Shown piece by piece: positions 25,438-34,119 of a DNA stretch of 64,000 bases (its first letter is position 1; each line of letters begins with the position of its first letter). The stretch comes from Pseudomonadota bacterium (GTDB lineage: Bacteria; Desulfobacterota; Desulfobulbia; Desulfobulbales; JAGXFP01). The stretch lies in the NCBI GenBank assembly GCA_018814305.1, contig JAHJAA010000073.1, positions 49,043-113,042 of the forward strand, written 5' to 3'. A program made the position numbers and the translations under genes. The notes under the pieces are model-generated. The model saw nothing but the letters and a program-made list of their open reading frames with translations, was not told the DNA's origin and did no database searches.

Positions 25438-26514
25438 TTAGTTTTGTTGACGATGGAGGAGCATGATCCCCAGGGTCGCGGTGACGAAATGGATGGACCA
25501 GGAGACCAGCGCTGGCGACAGATGGTAGGCGGGTATCATGGTCTGTCCTACATTCCACAGGCCCCAAACTCCAAAGGCCATGATGCAGCTGACCGGCACG
25601 GCCAGACTAAGGTCGTGACCCCATTTCCGGTTGATCAGCAGAAGAATCGGGAGCCCCAGGAGGACCAGGGGAAAGCCGAGGAGGATATACGAGAGGCGCC
25701 CATGGAGAATCCGGAGGTTGGTATCCCGGTTCAAGGGATCATGGCGCAGGTCGTCGATCAGCTGGGAGATGGAGAGTTCGTTGGACTTGTATTTTGGAAT
25801 AAAGAAGGCAACCGGATCATCGGGGAGGGTCACGGTCATTTCGGTAAAGGCCTTGGTCCGGTAGAGGCCGTCATTGCCGGGGGTCTTGTCGGTGCCGTCA
25901 AAACAGATCCAGGCTCCGTCTTGGAAGTGGGCCTCGTTGGCATGGAGCAGTCTGGTGAGGCGGTACTCATGATCCCAAGCCAGATAGTTGAAGTCGACAA
26001 AGATATTCAGTTCCTGGTTGGCATGGCGGAAAGAGTAAACGCCGGTCCGTCCTCGATAATAGATCATGTCGTTCCGGCGGATGCCATGGGATTGGGTTTT
26101 TTTGACCTCCTCGTACCAGATTTTATTGGTGGTGCCGATGGTGGACGGCAGGATCCATTGATCCACCGCCAGGCCGAGCAGGATAAGGCAGGCTGTGGCG
26201 GTCAACAGCGGTCGGATGACGCGGCGCATGCTTATGCCTCCGGCCAAAAGGGCCATGAGTTCCCGGTTGTGATTCAGGATGCCCAGGGTGATGACTGCGG
26301 CCAGCAGCAGGCAGACCGGCATGATCTGCTGGGTGATCTGGGGGATCTTCATGAGCAGGTAGCGCAGGGTCATGCCGGCGGTTTTTCCAGCCTTGATGAA
26401 GTTATCGATTTTTTCAAAAAAATCCACCAGGAGATAGATCATAATAATCGCCAGGAGGACCAGGATCAAATTACGAAAAAACTGGGAAAAAAGATACCGA
26501 TCAAGGGTGTTCAT
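25438..26514 (-). CDS. lptG: LptG, LPS export permease subunit
   Basis: 358 residues. YjgP/YjgQ family: two membrane helices at the N terminus (DRYLFSQFFRNLILVLLAIIMIYLLVDFFEKIDNF is typical), a periplasmic beta-jellyroll (about 125-265) and three or four helices at the C terminus ending in LLHRQQN. With LptF and the ATPase LptB it forms the inner-membrane complex that extracts LPS and sends it to LptC/A/D. It overlaps lptF by 4 bases. Presence of LptFG shows the organism builds an LPS-bearing outer membrane. Confidence 0.93.
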   Translation of the reverse strand: MNTLDRYLFSQFFRNLILVLLAIIMIYLLVDFFEKIDNFIKAGKTAGMTLRYLLMKIPQITQQIMPVCLLLAAVITLGILNHNRELMALLAGGISMRRVIRPLLTATACLILLGLAVDQWILPSTIGTTNKIWYEEVKKTQSHGIRRNDMIYYRGRTGVYSFRHANQELNIFVDFNYLAWDHEYRLTRLLHANEAHFQDGAWICFDGTDKTPGNDGLYRTKAFTEMTVTLPDDPVAFFIPKYKSNELSISQLIDDLRHDPLNRDTNLRILHGRLSYILLGFPLVLLGLPILLLINRKWGHDLSLAVPVSCIMAFGVWGLWNVGQTMIPAYHLSPALVSWSIHFVTATLGIMLLHRQQN

Positions 26515-27743
26515 GATTTTGCTCCCCGGATCATTTTTTTTAGTAAGGATAAGCCGTTGGCCAGATGATCGATGATTGTTTCAAGGGAACGCATCATGTG
26601 CTCCCGGGCTGCCGATCGGATCATAAACGCCGTCAAAAGGGCAAAAATCAGGTTGGGGGTCCACATCACCAGCCAGATTGGGAGAGAGCTCTCTTCGGCC
26701 ATGGATTGGGAAAAAGTCAGGGCAATATAGTAAAGGAAGAAGGCGGTGAGGCCAAGAGGCAGGCCAATTGGTCGCTGGCCGGGTCGGTATTGAAGGGCCA
26801 GGGGCAGGGCCAGAAGCGTCATGATCAGGCAACCCACCGGCAGGGCCAGGCGGCGGTGAAATTCGATGAGCATGTATTTCCAGCGTGATCTTGCCCGTTG
26901 CTGGAGCTCGGGATTTGAGCCACTCTGCATGGCGGTTTTGTAATATCGGGCGGCAGTGAGGAGTTCCAGCGGGGTCAGGTCGGAATTGTTGTCGTATTTT
27001 CCGTTTCCGGTCGCTTTCGGTTTAGTTCCCACCTGGATCGGCAGGGTCAGGCGGTAGTGGTCAAATCCAAGGGTCTGGGCGGTCTCGTCTTCGGTGCGGT
27101 GCAGGGATCCCCTGCTCAAGTCAAGCACCACATATCCTGCGGTGGGGTGGGGTTCGAGGGTGCCGGTCTGGGCCATGATGATCACTGGAAAACTTTTGTT
27201 GCGCTGGTCGAAAATGGTCACCCCTCGCCAAGCCCCGGTGCTATTGTCTGTCCGATCCACGTGGATAACCACATCCTTGATGGCATCACTGAATTCTTTT
27301 TCCTGGATACCCTGGTCGATTCTTTCCCGGGCCAATTGGTAAAAAATGGTCTTCATTGATTGATTGCCATAGGGGATCAGCAGTCCGGAGGAGAGTCCGG
27401 TGGCCCCGGCCGTACAGAGTGCAAAAATCACGACGGGCGGTAATAATCGATAGAGACCGATCCCAGAGGCCTTGAAGGCGAGGATTTCATTATCGGCCGC
27501 CATTCTGGAGAAGGCGATGATTACCCCGATGGTGCTGGCCATAGGGATGGAAAAGAGCAGCAGATTCGGGAGAAGATAGATACTGATCCGGAAGAAGTCA
27601 GTAGTATTGATGCCATATCCGAAGACCGCCTCCATGAAGGAGGAAAGGCGGCCGAGAAACAGGATGGCATTAATAATCAGCAGACTGCCCAGAAAGGTGA
27701 CGACTATTTCGGAGGCAATGTATGTTGAAAGCAGAAAAGGCAT
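26511..27743 (-). CDS. lptF: LptF, LPS export permease subunit
   Basis: 410 residues. YjgP/YjgQ family with N-terminal helices (ASEIVVTFLGSLLIINAILFLGRL, LLPNLLLFSIPMASTIGVIIAFSR), the conserved MAADNEILAFKASGIG segment and a periplasmic jellyroll (about 130-270) before the C-terminal helices. Partner of LptG. The N-terminal LAFKASGIG and HRRLALPVGCLIMTLLALPL blocks are family marks. It starts 33 bases after crcB on the same strand. Confidence 0.94.
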   Translation of the reverse strand: MPFLLSTYIASEIVVTFLGSLLIINAILFLGRLSSFMEAVFGYGINTTDFFRISIYLLPNLLLFSIPMASTIGVIIAFSRMAADNEILAFKASGIGLYRLLPPVVIFALCTAGATGLSSGLLIPYGNQSMKTIFYQLARERIDQGIQEKEFSDAIKDVVIHVDRTDNSTGAWRGVTIFDQRNKSFPVIIMAQTGTLEPHPTAGYVVLDLSRGSLHRTEDETAQTLGFDHYRLTLPIQVGTKPKATGNGKYDNNSDLTPLELLTAARYYKTAMQSGSNPELQQRARSRWKYMLIEFHRRLALPVGCLIMTLLALPLALQYRPGQRPIGLPLGLTAFFLYYIALTFSQSMAEESSLPIWLVMWTPNLIFALLTAFMIRSAAREHMMRSLETIIDHLANGLSLLKKMIRGAKS

Positions 27744-27776
27744 CGGGCAGATATCCGGAGAGGATCGGTGGGCCGA

Positions 27777-28160
27777 TCAGGCCGCAATCAGGTAACGGCG
27801 GCAGAGGGCATAGCCCGCGATAACCAGAATGACGCCGAGAATATTGCTGATCCCGGCGTAGACCAGGGCGGTTTTCCATTCACCGACCTTTAATAATTGG
27901 GTGGTCTCCCTGGCAAAGGTGGAAAAAGTGGTGAATCCACCCAGAAAACCTGTGAATATAAAGAGTCGGCCTTCGTTGGTCAACCGAGAACCTTCAAAAT
28001 AACTCCAGAGAACTCCGATGAGAAAGGAACCAAGGAGGTTCACGGCCAGGGTGCCGCTGGGGAATTTGGGGCCGCAGATCCGCTGGACCCCCAGAAAGAG
28101 TAGGTAGCGGCTGGCGGCGCCGATGCCTCCCCCGGTAATGACAGCGAGTATTTTCAACAT
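27777..28160 (-). CDS. crcB: CrcB/FluC fluoride channel
   Basis: 127 residues from ATG 28160 (an upstream ATG at 28184 lacks a ribosome site). Four membrane helices with GGGIGAASRYLL, GTLAVNLLGSFLIGVL and the selectivity motif GFLGGFTTFSTF carrying the pore Phe and Thr residues. Dimers of this small protein export fluoride. It heads the minus-strand lptFG gene series. I looked for a fluoride riboswitch upstream and did not find one. Confidence 0.93.
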   Translation of the reverse strand: MLKILAVITGGGIGAASRYLLFLGVQRICGPKFPSGTLAVNLLGSFLIGVLWSYFEGSRLTNEGRLFIFTGFLGGFTTFSTFARETTQLLKVGEWKTALVYAGISNILGVILVIAGYALCRRYLIAA

Positions 28161-28368
28161 GTTATTCGTTCTCCGAAACAGCAATCCGGCCCGGGAATAT
28201 CGGAAAAAAATATGGGGGGGCCGGAAAAAATCGTCTACTATCAGGTTGTTTAATCCGGGGGAGAGTTGGTCATCGTCCGGTTTTGACGATGGTGTTCCTC
28301 TTTCTCATTCGCCTGGATATTCGTTACGAACTTACCCTTATCCTCCTATTTATTCAAAAGGAAATCTG

Positions 28369-29937
28369 GTGAACAACGACTTTGCCCATTCGGCAACCTC
28401 ACTGACCCGGTGGCTCAAGATCAGAGCAACTCCGCCCAGTCTCCAGGATAATACCGCCGATCTGGACAGGTTGCGCCGTGCTGTGGTTGAGGTGGTCGGT
28501 AATCGGCCATTGCTGATTCCATTCAATCGGACTGCCAAGGTTGCCCTGCGATTCCGGCGGGCCGGGTTTACTGGCTTTGCAGTGATCAATGATCTTGGTA
28601 CGACCTTTGAATTGGTTGATTTTGTCGGGGGGAACGCACCAGTTCGGGTAGGTGTGGCCCTTGATCTTGGCACAACCCACCTGGAGGCAACCCTGATCGA
28701 TCTAGGGGACGGTAGGCAATTAGCCCACGCCAATCGTGAGAACGGCCAGATTCCTTTCGGGGCTGATGTCTTGAGTCGGGTTCACCGGGCCGATGAACCC
28801 GGAGGAGCGGCTGTACTCCACCAAGAGGTTATCTTGTCCATTAATGGTCTCATCGCTACCCTGGCGAAGGATGGCGGGATTTCTGCCGGTGAGATCAGAG
28901 CCTTGAGCGTCTCAGGAAATCCGGTCATGACCCATTTTTTGTTGGCACTGGAGACAGCCCAGCTGATTCGTGAGCCTTATATCCCTTCGGCCAATCTGAT
29001 TGATCCCTGTCATGGTGCCGACCTTGGGCTGGTCATTCACCCGTCCGCCCCGGTCTGGATTATGCCCGGCGTCGGGAGCTATTTCGGGGGGGATTTGATC
29101 TCTGGTATTATAGCCAGCGGTCTCCATCAGGAAGAGCAGGTATGTATGTTGATTGATGTGGGAACCAACGCCGAGGTGGTGGTTGGGTGCCGGGATTGGT
29201 TGATCGCCTGCGCCGGGGCTGCTGGACCGGCCCTGGAAGGGGGGGTTGCCCGGATGGGGATGCGGGCCGGGGCCGGGGCCATTGAGCATGTAGAGATCGA
29301 GCCAGGTTCGGGGGAGATTTCATACACCACGATCCATAGCGAGAAGCCTCGGGGAATCTGTGGTTCAGGGATCATCGACCTGGTGGCGGCGCTTTATCTG
29401 GCGAGGATTATCGATATTCGCGGTAAGTTCCGACCTGCGTGCGGGCATCCCCGCCTGCTTTCGACCGGGGAAGATCTGGCTTTTATGGTGGCCACCCCCG
29501 AGGAAGCTGCCGACGGACGACCGGTGCTGTTTGGGCAGATCGATCTTGACGCGGTGATGCGGTCCAAGGCCGCCATGTATTCAATCCTTACCACCCTGGT
29601 CAATCAGGTGGGGGTGGCCTTTGGCGACCTGCACAAAATTTATGTGGCCGGTGCCTTCGGCCGACATATCTCACCCCGGCAGGCCATTGTTTTAGGAATG
29701 CTCCCCGATCTGCCTTTAACCACTTTTGTGCCGGTGGGTAACAGTTCCCTGGCCGGAGCCGAACGGGCCCTGCTTGACCGGGGTGCCCGTGATGCCTGCC
29801 GTTCCATTATCAGGCAGATTACCTACCTCGAACTCAATGTGAACCAGGAGTTCATGATCCGTTTTTCCGGCTCCCGTTTTATTCCTCATACTGATCATAC
29901 CCTCTTTCCCTCGGTACCGTTTTATAATCAGGATTGA
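28369..29937 (+). CDS. RACo-like ASKHA reductive activator without ferredoxin domain
   Basis: 522 residues from GTG 28369, which has AAAAGGA just upstream; the frame is open further upstream but that part is low-quality and overlaps crcB. The protein matches the middle and C-terminal parts of RACo and RamA (DUF4445): VALDLGTTHLEATLIDL, LIDVGTNAEVVVG, RGICGSGIIDLVA and VAGAFGRHISPRQA form the ATPase core. In RACo an N-terminal 2Fe-2S domain supplies electrons for ATP-driven reduction of a corrinoid protein; no such Cys motif is seen here. It may use a separate ferredoxin. No corrinoid protein lies nearby. Confidence 0.85.
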   Translation: MNNDFAHSATSLTRWLKIRATPPSLQDNTADLDRLRRAVVEVVGNRPLLIPFNRTAKVALRFRRAGFTGFAVINDLGTTFELVDFVGGNAPVRVGVALDLGTTHLEATLIDLGDGRQLAHANRENGQIPFGADVLSRVHRADEPGGAAVLHQEVILSINGLIATLAKDGGISAGEIRALSVSGNPVMTHFLLALETAQLIREPYIPSANLIDPCHGADLGLVIHPSAPVWIMPGVGSYFGGDLISGIIASGLHQEEQVCMLIDVGTNAEVVVGCRDWLIACAGAAGPALEGGVARMGMRAGAGAIEHVEIEPGSGEISYTTIHSEKPRGICGSGIIDLVAALYLARIIDIRGKFRPACGHPRLLSTGEDLAFMVATPEEAADGRPVLFGQIDLDAVMRSKAAMYSILTTLVNQVGVAFGDLHKIYVAGAFGRHISPRQAIVLGMLPDLPLTTFVPVGNSSLAGAERALLDRGARDACRSIIRQITYLELNVNQEFMIRFSGSRFIPHTDHTLFPSVPFYNQD

Positions 29938-30152
29938 GTGTTCTATGAAATTTGGTAATGCCAGTTGCTGCTGTTATCAAGCGTAGTAGACGTTCCCGGT
30001 CAACGAGAGGATAGTGTTCTTCGGTTGACGCTCCTTTTAGGTGTAATCAGGACCCGGGATGGGATGAATGCAAATACTTTTTTTTGCACCAAGAAGCCCA
30101 AATGTGGTAAATTCACTTTTTCCAAAATAAATTGACTGGTCAAAGATAAGCC

Positions 30153-31286
30153 GTGGTTCAGATATCCATTGCAGGATCTGAGACCTTTTTTTTATGTGAT
30201 AAATCGGGATTCCAGATTGGTTCGGATATTGATGAAGGTATGGGGACTGTTTTGAAGAATGGGAACTCCCAGGGCGGGGTGAAGGGGAAAGGTCTTCCCA
30301 AGAGGACTGCCAAAGAACGACTCATTGAGTTGCTGGCTATCTTTGATAAGGATGACGATGTCCTCATTGTGATCAATGCTGATCCGGATGCCCTGGCCAG
30401 CGCTTTGGCAGTGAAGAGGTTATTGCGGTATCGGGTCAAGAATGTGGTTATTGCCTACCCCAACGAGATCCGCAGGTTGAGTAATGTGGCCATGGTGGAG
30501 TTGCTCAAGATCAAGGCGGAGCGTCTACAGTCCGTCAAGATCGGGGATTTTACCAAAAAGGTAATGTTGGATTCCCAACCCAAACACCTCCCCAGTTTTG
30601 AACCCATTGTCTTTGATGCGGTGATCGATCACCATCCTGCCACCAAGGGGTGGGTGGCTCCTTTTGTTGATATCCGTAAGGACTACGGAGCCACGGCATC
30701 CATGATGGTTGAGTATCTCCGGGCGGCCAATATCAAACCATCAGTGGCCATGGCCACTGCGCTCTTTTATGCCATTAAGGTCGATACCCATAATTTTGAA
30801 CAGAAAACCGTGCCGGCGGATGCCATCTCGTTCCGCTATCTCTACAATATTGCCAATCACAATCTGGTCCGCAAGATAGAATTGACTGAACTCAGGAAGT
30901 CGGAACTCAATTATTTTCAGACCGCCCTCAATGGGTATAAGATCAGTAAACGACGGCTCTATGTCCATGTGGGTCGCATTCGCAGCCCGGATATTCTGGT
31001 AATCATTGCTGATTTTTTTAATCGGGTCCATGAGGTTTCTTGGGTGCTGGTCTCCGGAATTCATGGAGAACGGCTGGTGGTTATTTTTAGGTGCGACGGG
31101 TATAAGAAGAATGCTGGGAAACTGGCTGGTTCGATCTTTGCCAAGCTCGGTTCAGCGGGGGGCCATCGTGAGGCGGCCAGGGCCGAGGTTCCCTTGAAAA
31201 ATCTGGAGATTGAGTCCCATGATTTTACCACCCAGACCTTGAAACGGCTGACTACCAAACATATTCTCAAGATGGATCCCGTATGA
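30153..31286 (+). CDS. DHH-family phosphoesterase
   Basis: Up to 377 residues; GTG 30153 is a weak start and ATG 30240 is equally likely, since the domain begins near residue 50. DHH motifs are clear: VINADPDALASALAV, VMLDSQP, VIDHHP and, in the DHHA1 domain, SAGGHREAARAEV. DHH-DHHA1 proteins of this type (NrnA, and c-di-AMP or oligonucleotide phosphodiesterases) hydrolyse short phosphodiesters using two metal ions. The position before two glgC genes may mean co-transcription, although the gap is only about 60 bases and no functional link is obvious. Confidence 0.88.
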   Translation: MVQISIAGSETFFLCDKSGFQIGSDIDEGMGTVLKNGNSQGGVKGKGLPKRTAKERLIELLAIFDKDDDVLIVINADPDALASALAVKRLLRYRVKNVVIAYPNEIRRLSNVAMVELLKIKAERLQSVKIGDFTKKVMLDSQPKHLPSFEPIVFDAVIDHHPATKGWVAPFVDIRKDYGATASMMVEYLRAANIKPSVAMATALFYAIKVDTHNFEQKTVPADAISFRYLYNIANHNLVRKIELTELRKSELNYFQTALNGYKISKRRLYVHVGRIRSPDILVIIADFFNRVHEVSWVLVSGIHGERLVVIFRCDGYKKNAGKLAGSIFAKLGSAGGHREAARAEVPLKNLEIESHDFTTQTLKRLTTKHILKMDPV

Positions 31287-31349
31287 ACCTAAGCGCGTAC
31301 TGCCCTGGAGTTCATTGTGCTTTATGGAGTTTACCCTGGGAGGGTTGGA

Positions 31350-32609
31350 TTGAAGCTTAAGAACGGTACATTAGCCCTGATTTTGGCGGGCGGTCGGGTT
31401 GATGAACTGAATGTCCTGACCTACTATCGGCCCAAATCGGCGGTTCCTTTCGGCGGGTTTGCCCGGATCATTGATTTTTCCCTGAGCAATCTGATGAATT
31501 CCGGATTGGAGCGGGTGGCCATTCTCAGCCAGTACCGCAACTATTCGCTGATCAATCATATCGGGATCGGCGCCTCCTGGGATATGATCGGTCGAAACCG
31601 GGGGGTGACCATCCTGCCGCCGTTCAAGGGGTCCGAGCGTTCAAGCTGGTATCGGGGGACCGCAGATGCAGTGTTTCAGAATCTGGATTTTATCCAGTAC
31701 CATAAGCCCGAAGTGGTGCTGATCCTTTCCGGTGACCATGTTTACAACATGGATTATCGAGAAATTATTGCCTATCACCGCGATTGTGATGCTGATTTGA
31801 CCGTTGGTTGTCTCCAGGTTCCCCTGGACCGAGCCCATCGTTTCGGGGTGGCTGAAATCGGTGATGAAAGCGGCGAAATCGGTGGGCGGGTTCTTCGCTA
31901 TGCCGAGAAACCCGAGAAACCCGAATTTAATTGGGCCTCCATGACCGTTTACTGTTTTAAGCCCCAAGCCCTGTATGAAGCCTTAACTCGGAATGCTCAT
32001 GAGGATGATTCCTTTGAATTCGGTCGGGATATCGTTCCGGGGATGCTGGCGGAAGGACGTCGTCTTTTCGGGTTTAAATTCCATGATTATTGGGGGTATA
32101 CCCGCACTGTTGATGAGTACTGGCAGACCAGTATGGACCTCCTTGGTGACTCGCCACTGATCAAACTTGATGAGTGGGGGCTGCGCACGAACCTTGAACA
32201 CCGGGCTATTGGGGATTTTCAACCGCTTAAAGTGGGCCGCCGGGCCCTGATCGAAAACAGCATGGTTTATAACGGCTGTGTGGTGGAAGGTGAGGTGTCG
32301 GGATCGATTCTCTTTCCAGGGGTGAAGGTGATGGCCGGTGCCCGGGTTAAGGACTCTATTTTGTTCTTTAATGACCAGGTCGGTGAAAATGCCTATCTGG
32401 ATAAGGTAATTAGCGACGTTAACGTTAGTTTCGGTCGTGACTGCCGAATCGGCGGCAACGAAGGCCAACCCCCGGGGGCGGCTACGGTGATCGGTTGGAG
32501 CAATGCGATCCCTGCCGGAACCGTGATTGGCCGGGACTGTACCTTGTATCCCCACCTTGAGGAGGGACGTCTGGCTGGGATTGTCAATGATGGGGAGATC
32601 ATCCGCTGA
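31350..32609 (+). CDS. GlgC-like ADP-glucose pyrophosphorylase paralogue with altered N-terminal loop
   Basis: 419 residues from TTG 31350, chosen because GGGAGG ends 6 bases upstream; GTG 31317 is an alternative. GlgC-type nucleotidyltransferase plus C-terminal beta-helix. Catalytic and sugar-binding parts (WYRGTADAV, LSGDHVYNMD, EKPEKP) are present. The usual GGRGxRLxxLT triphosphate-binding loop reads GGRVDELNVLT: the glycine after GGR is Val and the Arg is Glu. RAKPAV reads RPKSAV. This suggests a regulatory or weakly active subunit, like GlgD of Firmicutes. It overlaps the next glgC by one base. Confidence 0.85.
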   Translation: MKLKNGTLALILAGGRVDELNVLTYYRPKSAVPFGGFARIIDFSLSNLMNSGLERVAILSQYRNYSLINHIGIGASWDMIGRNRGVTILPPFKGSERSSWYRGTADAVFQNLDFIQYHKPEVVLILSGDHVYNMDYREIIAYHRDCDADLTVGCLQVPLDRAHRFGVAEIGDESGEIGGRVLRYAEKPEKPEFNWASMTVYCFKPQALYEALTRNAHEDDSFEFGRDIVPGMLAEGRRLFGFKFHDYWGYTRTVDEYWQTSMDLLGDSPLIKLDEWGLRTNLEHRAIGDFQPLKVGRRALIENSMVYNGCVVEGEVSGSILFPGVKVMAGARVKDSILFFNDQVGENAYLDKVISDVNVSFGRDCRIGGNEGQPPGAATVIGWSNAIPAGTVIGRDCTLYPHLEEGRLAGIVNDGEIIR

Positions 32610-33877
32610 TGAACAGGAATACCAACGAATATCAAACCGTAGTGCTGCTGCTGGCCGGCGGGGTGGGCAGCAGGCTGAATAATCTTGTCCAGACCCGGGC
32701 GAAACCAGCGGTTCCTTTCGGCGGTTTGTATCGGATCATTGATTTTTCCCTGAGCAATGTAATGAACTCGGGGTTGACCCAGGTGGGGGTGCTTACCCAG
32801 TACAAACCACTTTCCTTGATGCGTCATCTCAGGAGTGGTGAGGCCTGGGACTTCACCGGTCGGACCCGTGGAGTCAAGATCCTTCCTCCCCGGACCGGGG
32901 CCAAGGATTCCGACTGGTATCAGGGCACCGCTGACGCGGTTCGGCAGAATATTGATTTTTTGAAGGCCCATCCTTCGAAGGAAGTGCTGATCCTCTCCGG
33001 CGATCATATCTATCAGATGGATTTAGAGCAGATGATTGAATTCCATCGGGCCAAAAAAGCCGATGTGACCGTGGCCATGATGGAAGTGGATCTGGACAAG
33101 ATCCATCAATTCGGCACCGGGATCACCGATGATGAAGGCCGGATCGTCGAGTGGGAGGAAAAGCCGGAGCATCCCCGGACCAATCTCGCCTCCATGGGGA
33201 TCTATGTCTTCGATACCGCATATCTTCTGGAGACCCTGTCCAGAGATCGGCGGGAGATCGATTTCGGGATGCATATTATTCCCCGGGCCATTGAACAGGA
33301 TCAGGTATTCGCCTACCCTTTTCATGGGTACTGGAGGGATGTGGGGACGATCCAGGCCCTGTGGGAGGCCAATATGGATATTTTGCGGGAGGATGCAGAT
33401 ATCTCGCCTGAGGGTTGGGGGATCCGCTCAAATCCCGAGACGGACGGCAATATTGCCGACCGTTGCCCTGCCCGTTTTGCCACAGGTTGTCGGGTCAGTG
33501 GGTCCATGATCGCTGCCGGGTGCGTCATTGAGGGTGAGGTGGTGAACTCGGTCCTTTCCCCCGGGGTGGTCGTACGGGCAGGGGCCTCGGTACGTGATTC
33601 GGTGGTTTTTACTGATTGTCTGATTGCCCAGGGTGCCAAAGTGGATTTGGCTATCCTCGATAAGCGCGTCCGGATCGGGGTTGATGCCATAGTCGGGATC
33701 GGCGAAGATAAGGATTGTACCAATCGTCTCTATCCCAAACATCTCTACACCGGGATATCCCTCATTGGCAAAGATGCCTGGATCGGTGACCGCTGCAAAG
33801 TCGGTAGAAATGCGATCATTCAGCCAGGCTCCCTGCTTGAGCCTGATTCCGAGCTTACCTCCGGGGAGAGTTTTTAA
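32609..33877 (+). CDS. glgC: Glucose-1-phosphate adenylyltransferase (ADP-glucose pyrophosphorylase)
   Basis: 422 residues. It forms ADP-glucose from glucose-1-phosphate and ATP, the committed step of glycogen synthesis. The loop is canonical (LAGGVGSRLNNLVQTRAKPAVPFGG), with YQGTADAV, LSGDHIYQMD and VEWEEKPEHP. The C-terminal beta-helix domain has repeated V.GSMIAAGCVIEGEV hexapeptides. Its ATG sits inside the stop of the preceding paralogue (TGATG), so translation is coupled and a mixed GlgC heteromer is plausible. No other glycogen gene is in the window. Confidence 0.95.
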   Translation: MNRNTNEYQTVVLLLAGGVGSRLNNLVQTRAKPAVPFGGLYRIIDFSLSNVMNSGLTQVGVLTQYKPLSLMRHLRSGEAWDFTGRTRGVKILPPRTGAKDSDWYQGTADAVRQNIDFLKAHPSKEVLILSGDHIYQMDLEQMIEFHRAKKADVTVAMMEVDLDKIHQFGTGITDDEGRIVEWEEKPEHPRTNLASMGIYVFDTAYLLETLSRDRREIDFGMHIIPRAIEQDQVFAYPFHGYWRDVGTIQALWEANMDILREDADISPEGWGIRSNPETDGNIADRCPARFATGCRVSGSMIAAGCVIEGEVVNSVLSPGVVVRAGASVRDSVVFTDCLIAQGAKVDLAILDKRVRIGVDAIVGIGEDKDCTNRLYPKHLYTGISLIGKDAWIGDRCKVGRNAIIQPGSLLEPDSELTSGESF

Positions 33878-34007
33878 CCGCCGGGCCAGGATTGACAGCA
33901 TTTTCTATGCGAGTTCCCAGCTTGATTTAACTGTTTAAACAGTTCTGCACTGTTCTGTGCAAAGATCTCTCCCTTTTATTTCTCCAGTATAAGTTGTTCC
34001 TTTTGTG

Positions 34008-34029
34008 AAAAAGCACCTTGGTGCTTTTT
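34008..34029 (+). terminator. Terminator of the glgC pair
   Basis: AAAAAGCACC and its complement with a very short loop (AAAAAGCACCTTGGTGCTTTTT), ending in a T run. It lies about 130 bases after the glgC stop and directly precedes a C-rich tract. Confidence 0.7.
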
Positions 34030-34055
34030 CCCCCCTCCCCCCTCCCCCCTCCCCC
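34030..34055 (-). other. Perfect four-tract G-quadruplex motif (G runs on the minus strand)
   Basis: The plus strand has C runs of 6, 6, 6 and 5 (34030-34035, 34037-34042, 34044-34049, 34051-34055) separated by single T bases, so the minus strand holds four G runs with one-base loops, the most stable quadruplex layout. The plus strand could form an i-motif. It lies between the glgC terminator and the DUF6502-like gene. Confidence 0.75.
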
Positions 34056-34097
34056 ACTAATTAAAAATAATTATCATTTAAACTTGCCTTTTGAGTT

Positions 34098-34119
34098 ATT
34101 TGGGAATATAATCCCAAAT
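34098..34119. promoter_or_regulatory. Inverted repeat abutting the start codon of the DUF6502-like gene
   Basis: ATTTGGGA (34098-34105) pairs with TCCCAAAT (34112-34119) over 8 bp with a 6-base spacer. The right arm ends at the base before ATG 34120, where the ribosome site should be, and no other Shine-Dalgarno is visible. It may be an operator or a hairpin controlling translation. Confidence 0.55.

Noticed and set aside
25384..26568. 394-codon frame on the plus strand opposite lptG
   Set aside because: It is antisense to a clear LptG gene on the minus strand, has no family match and its amino acids reflect the reverse of membrane codons.
28161..28368. Fluoride riboswitch upstream of crcB
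   Set aside because: I looked for the conserved crcB motif and did not find it in the spacer between crcB and the RACo-like gene.
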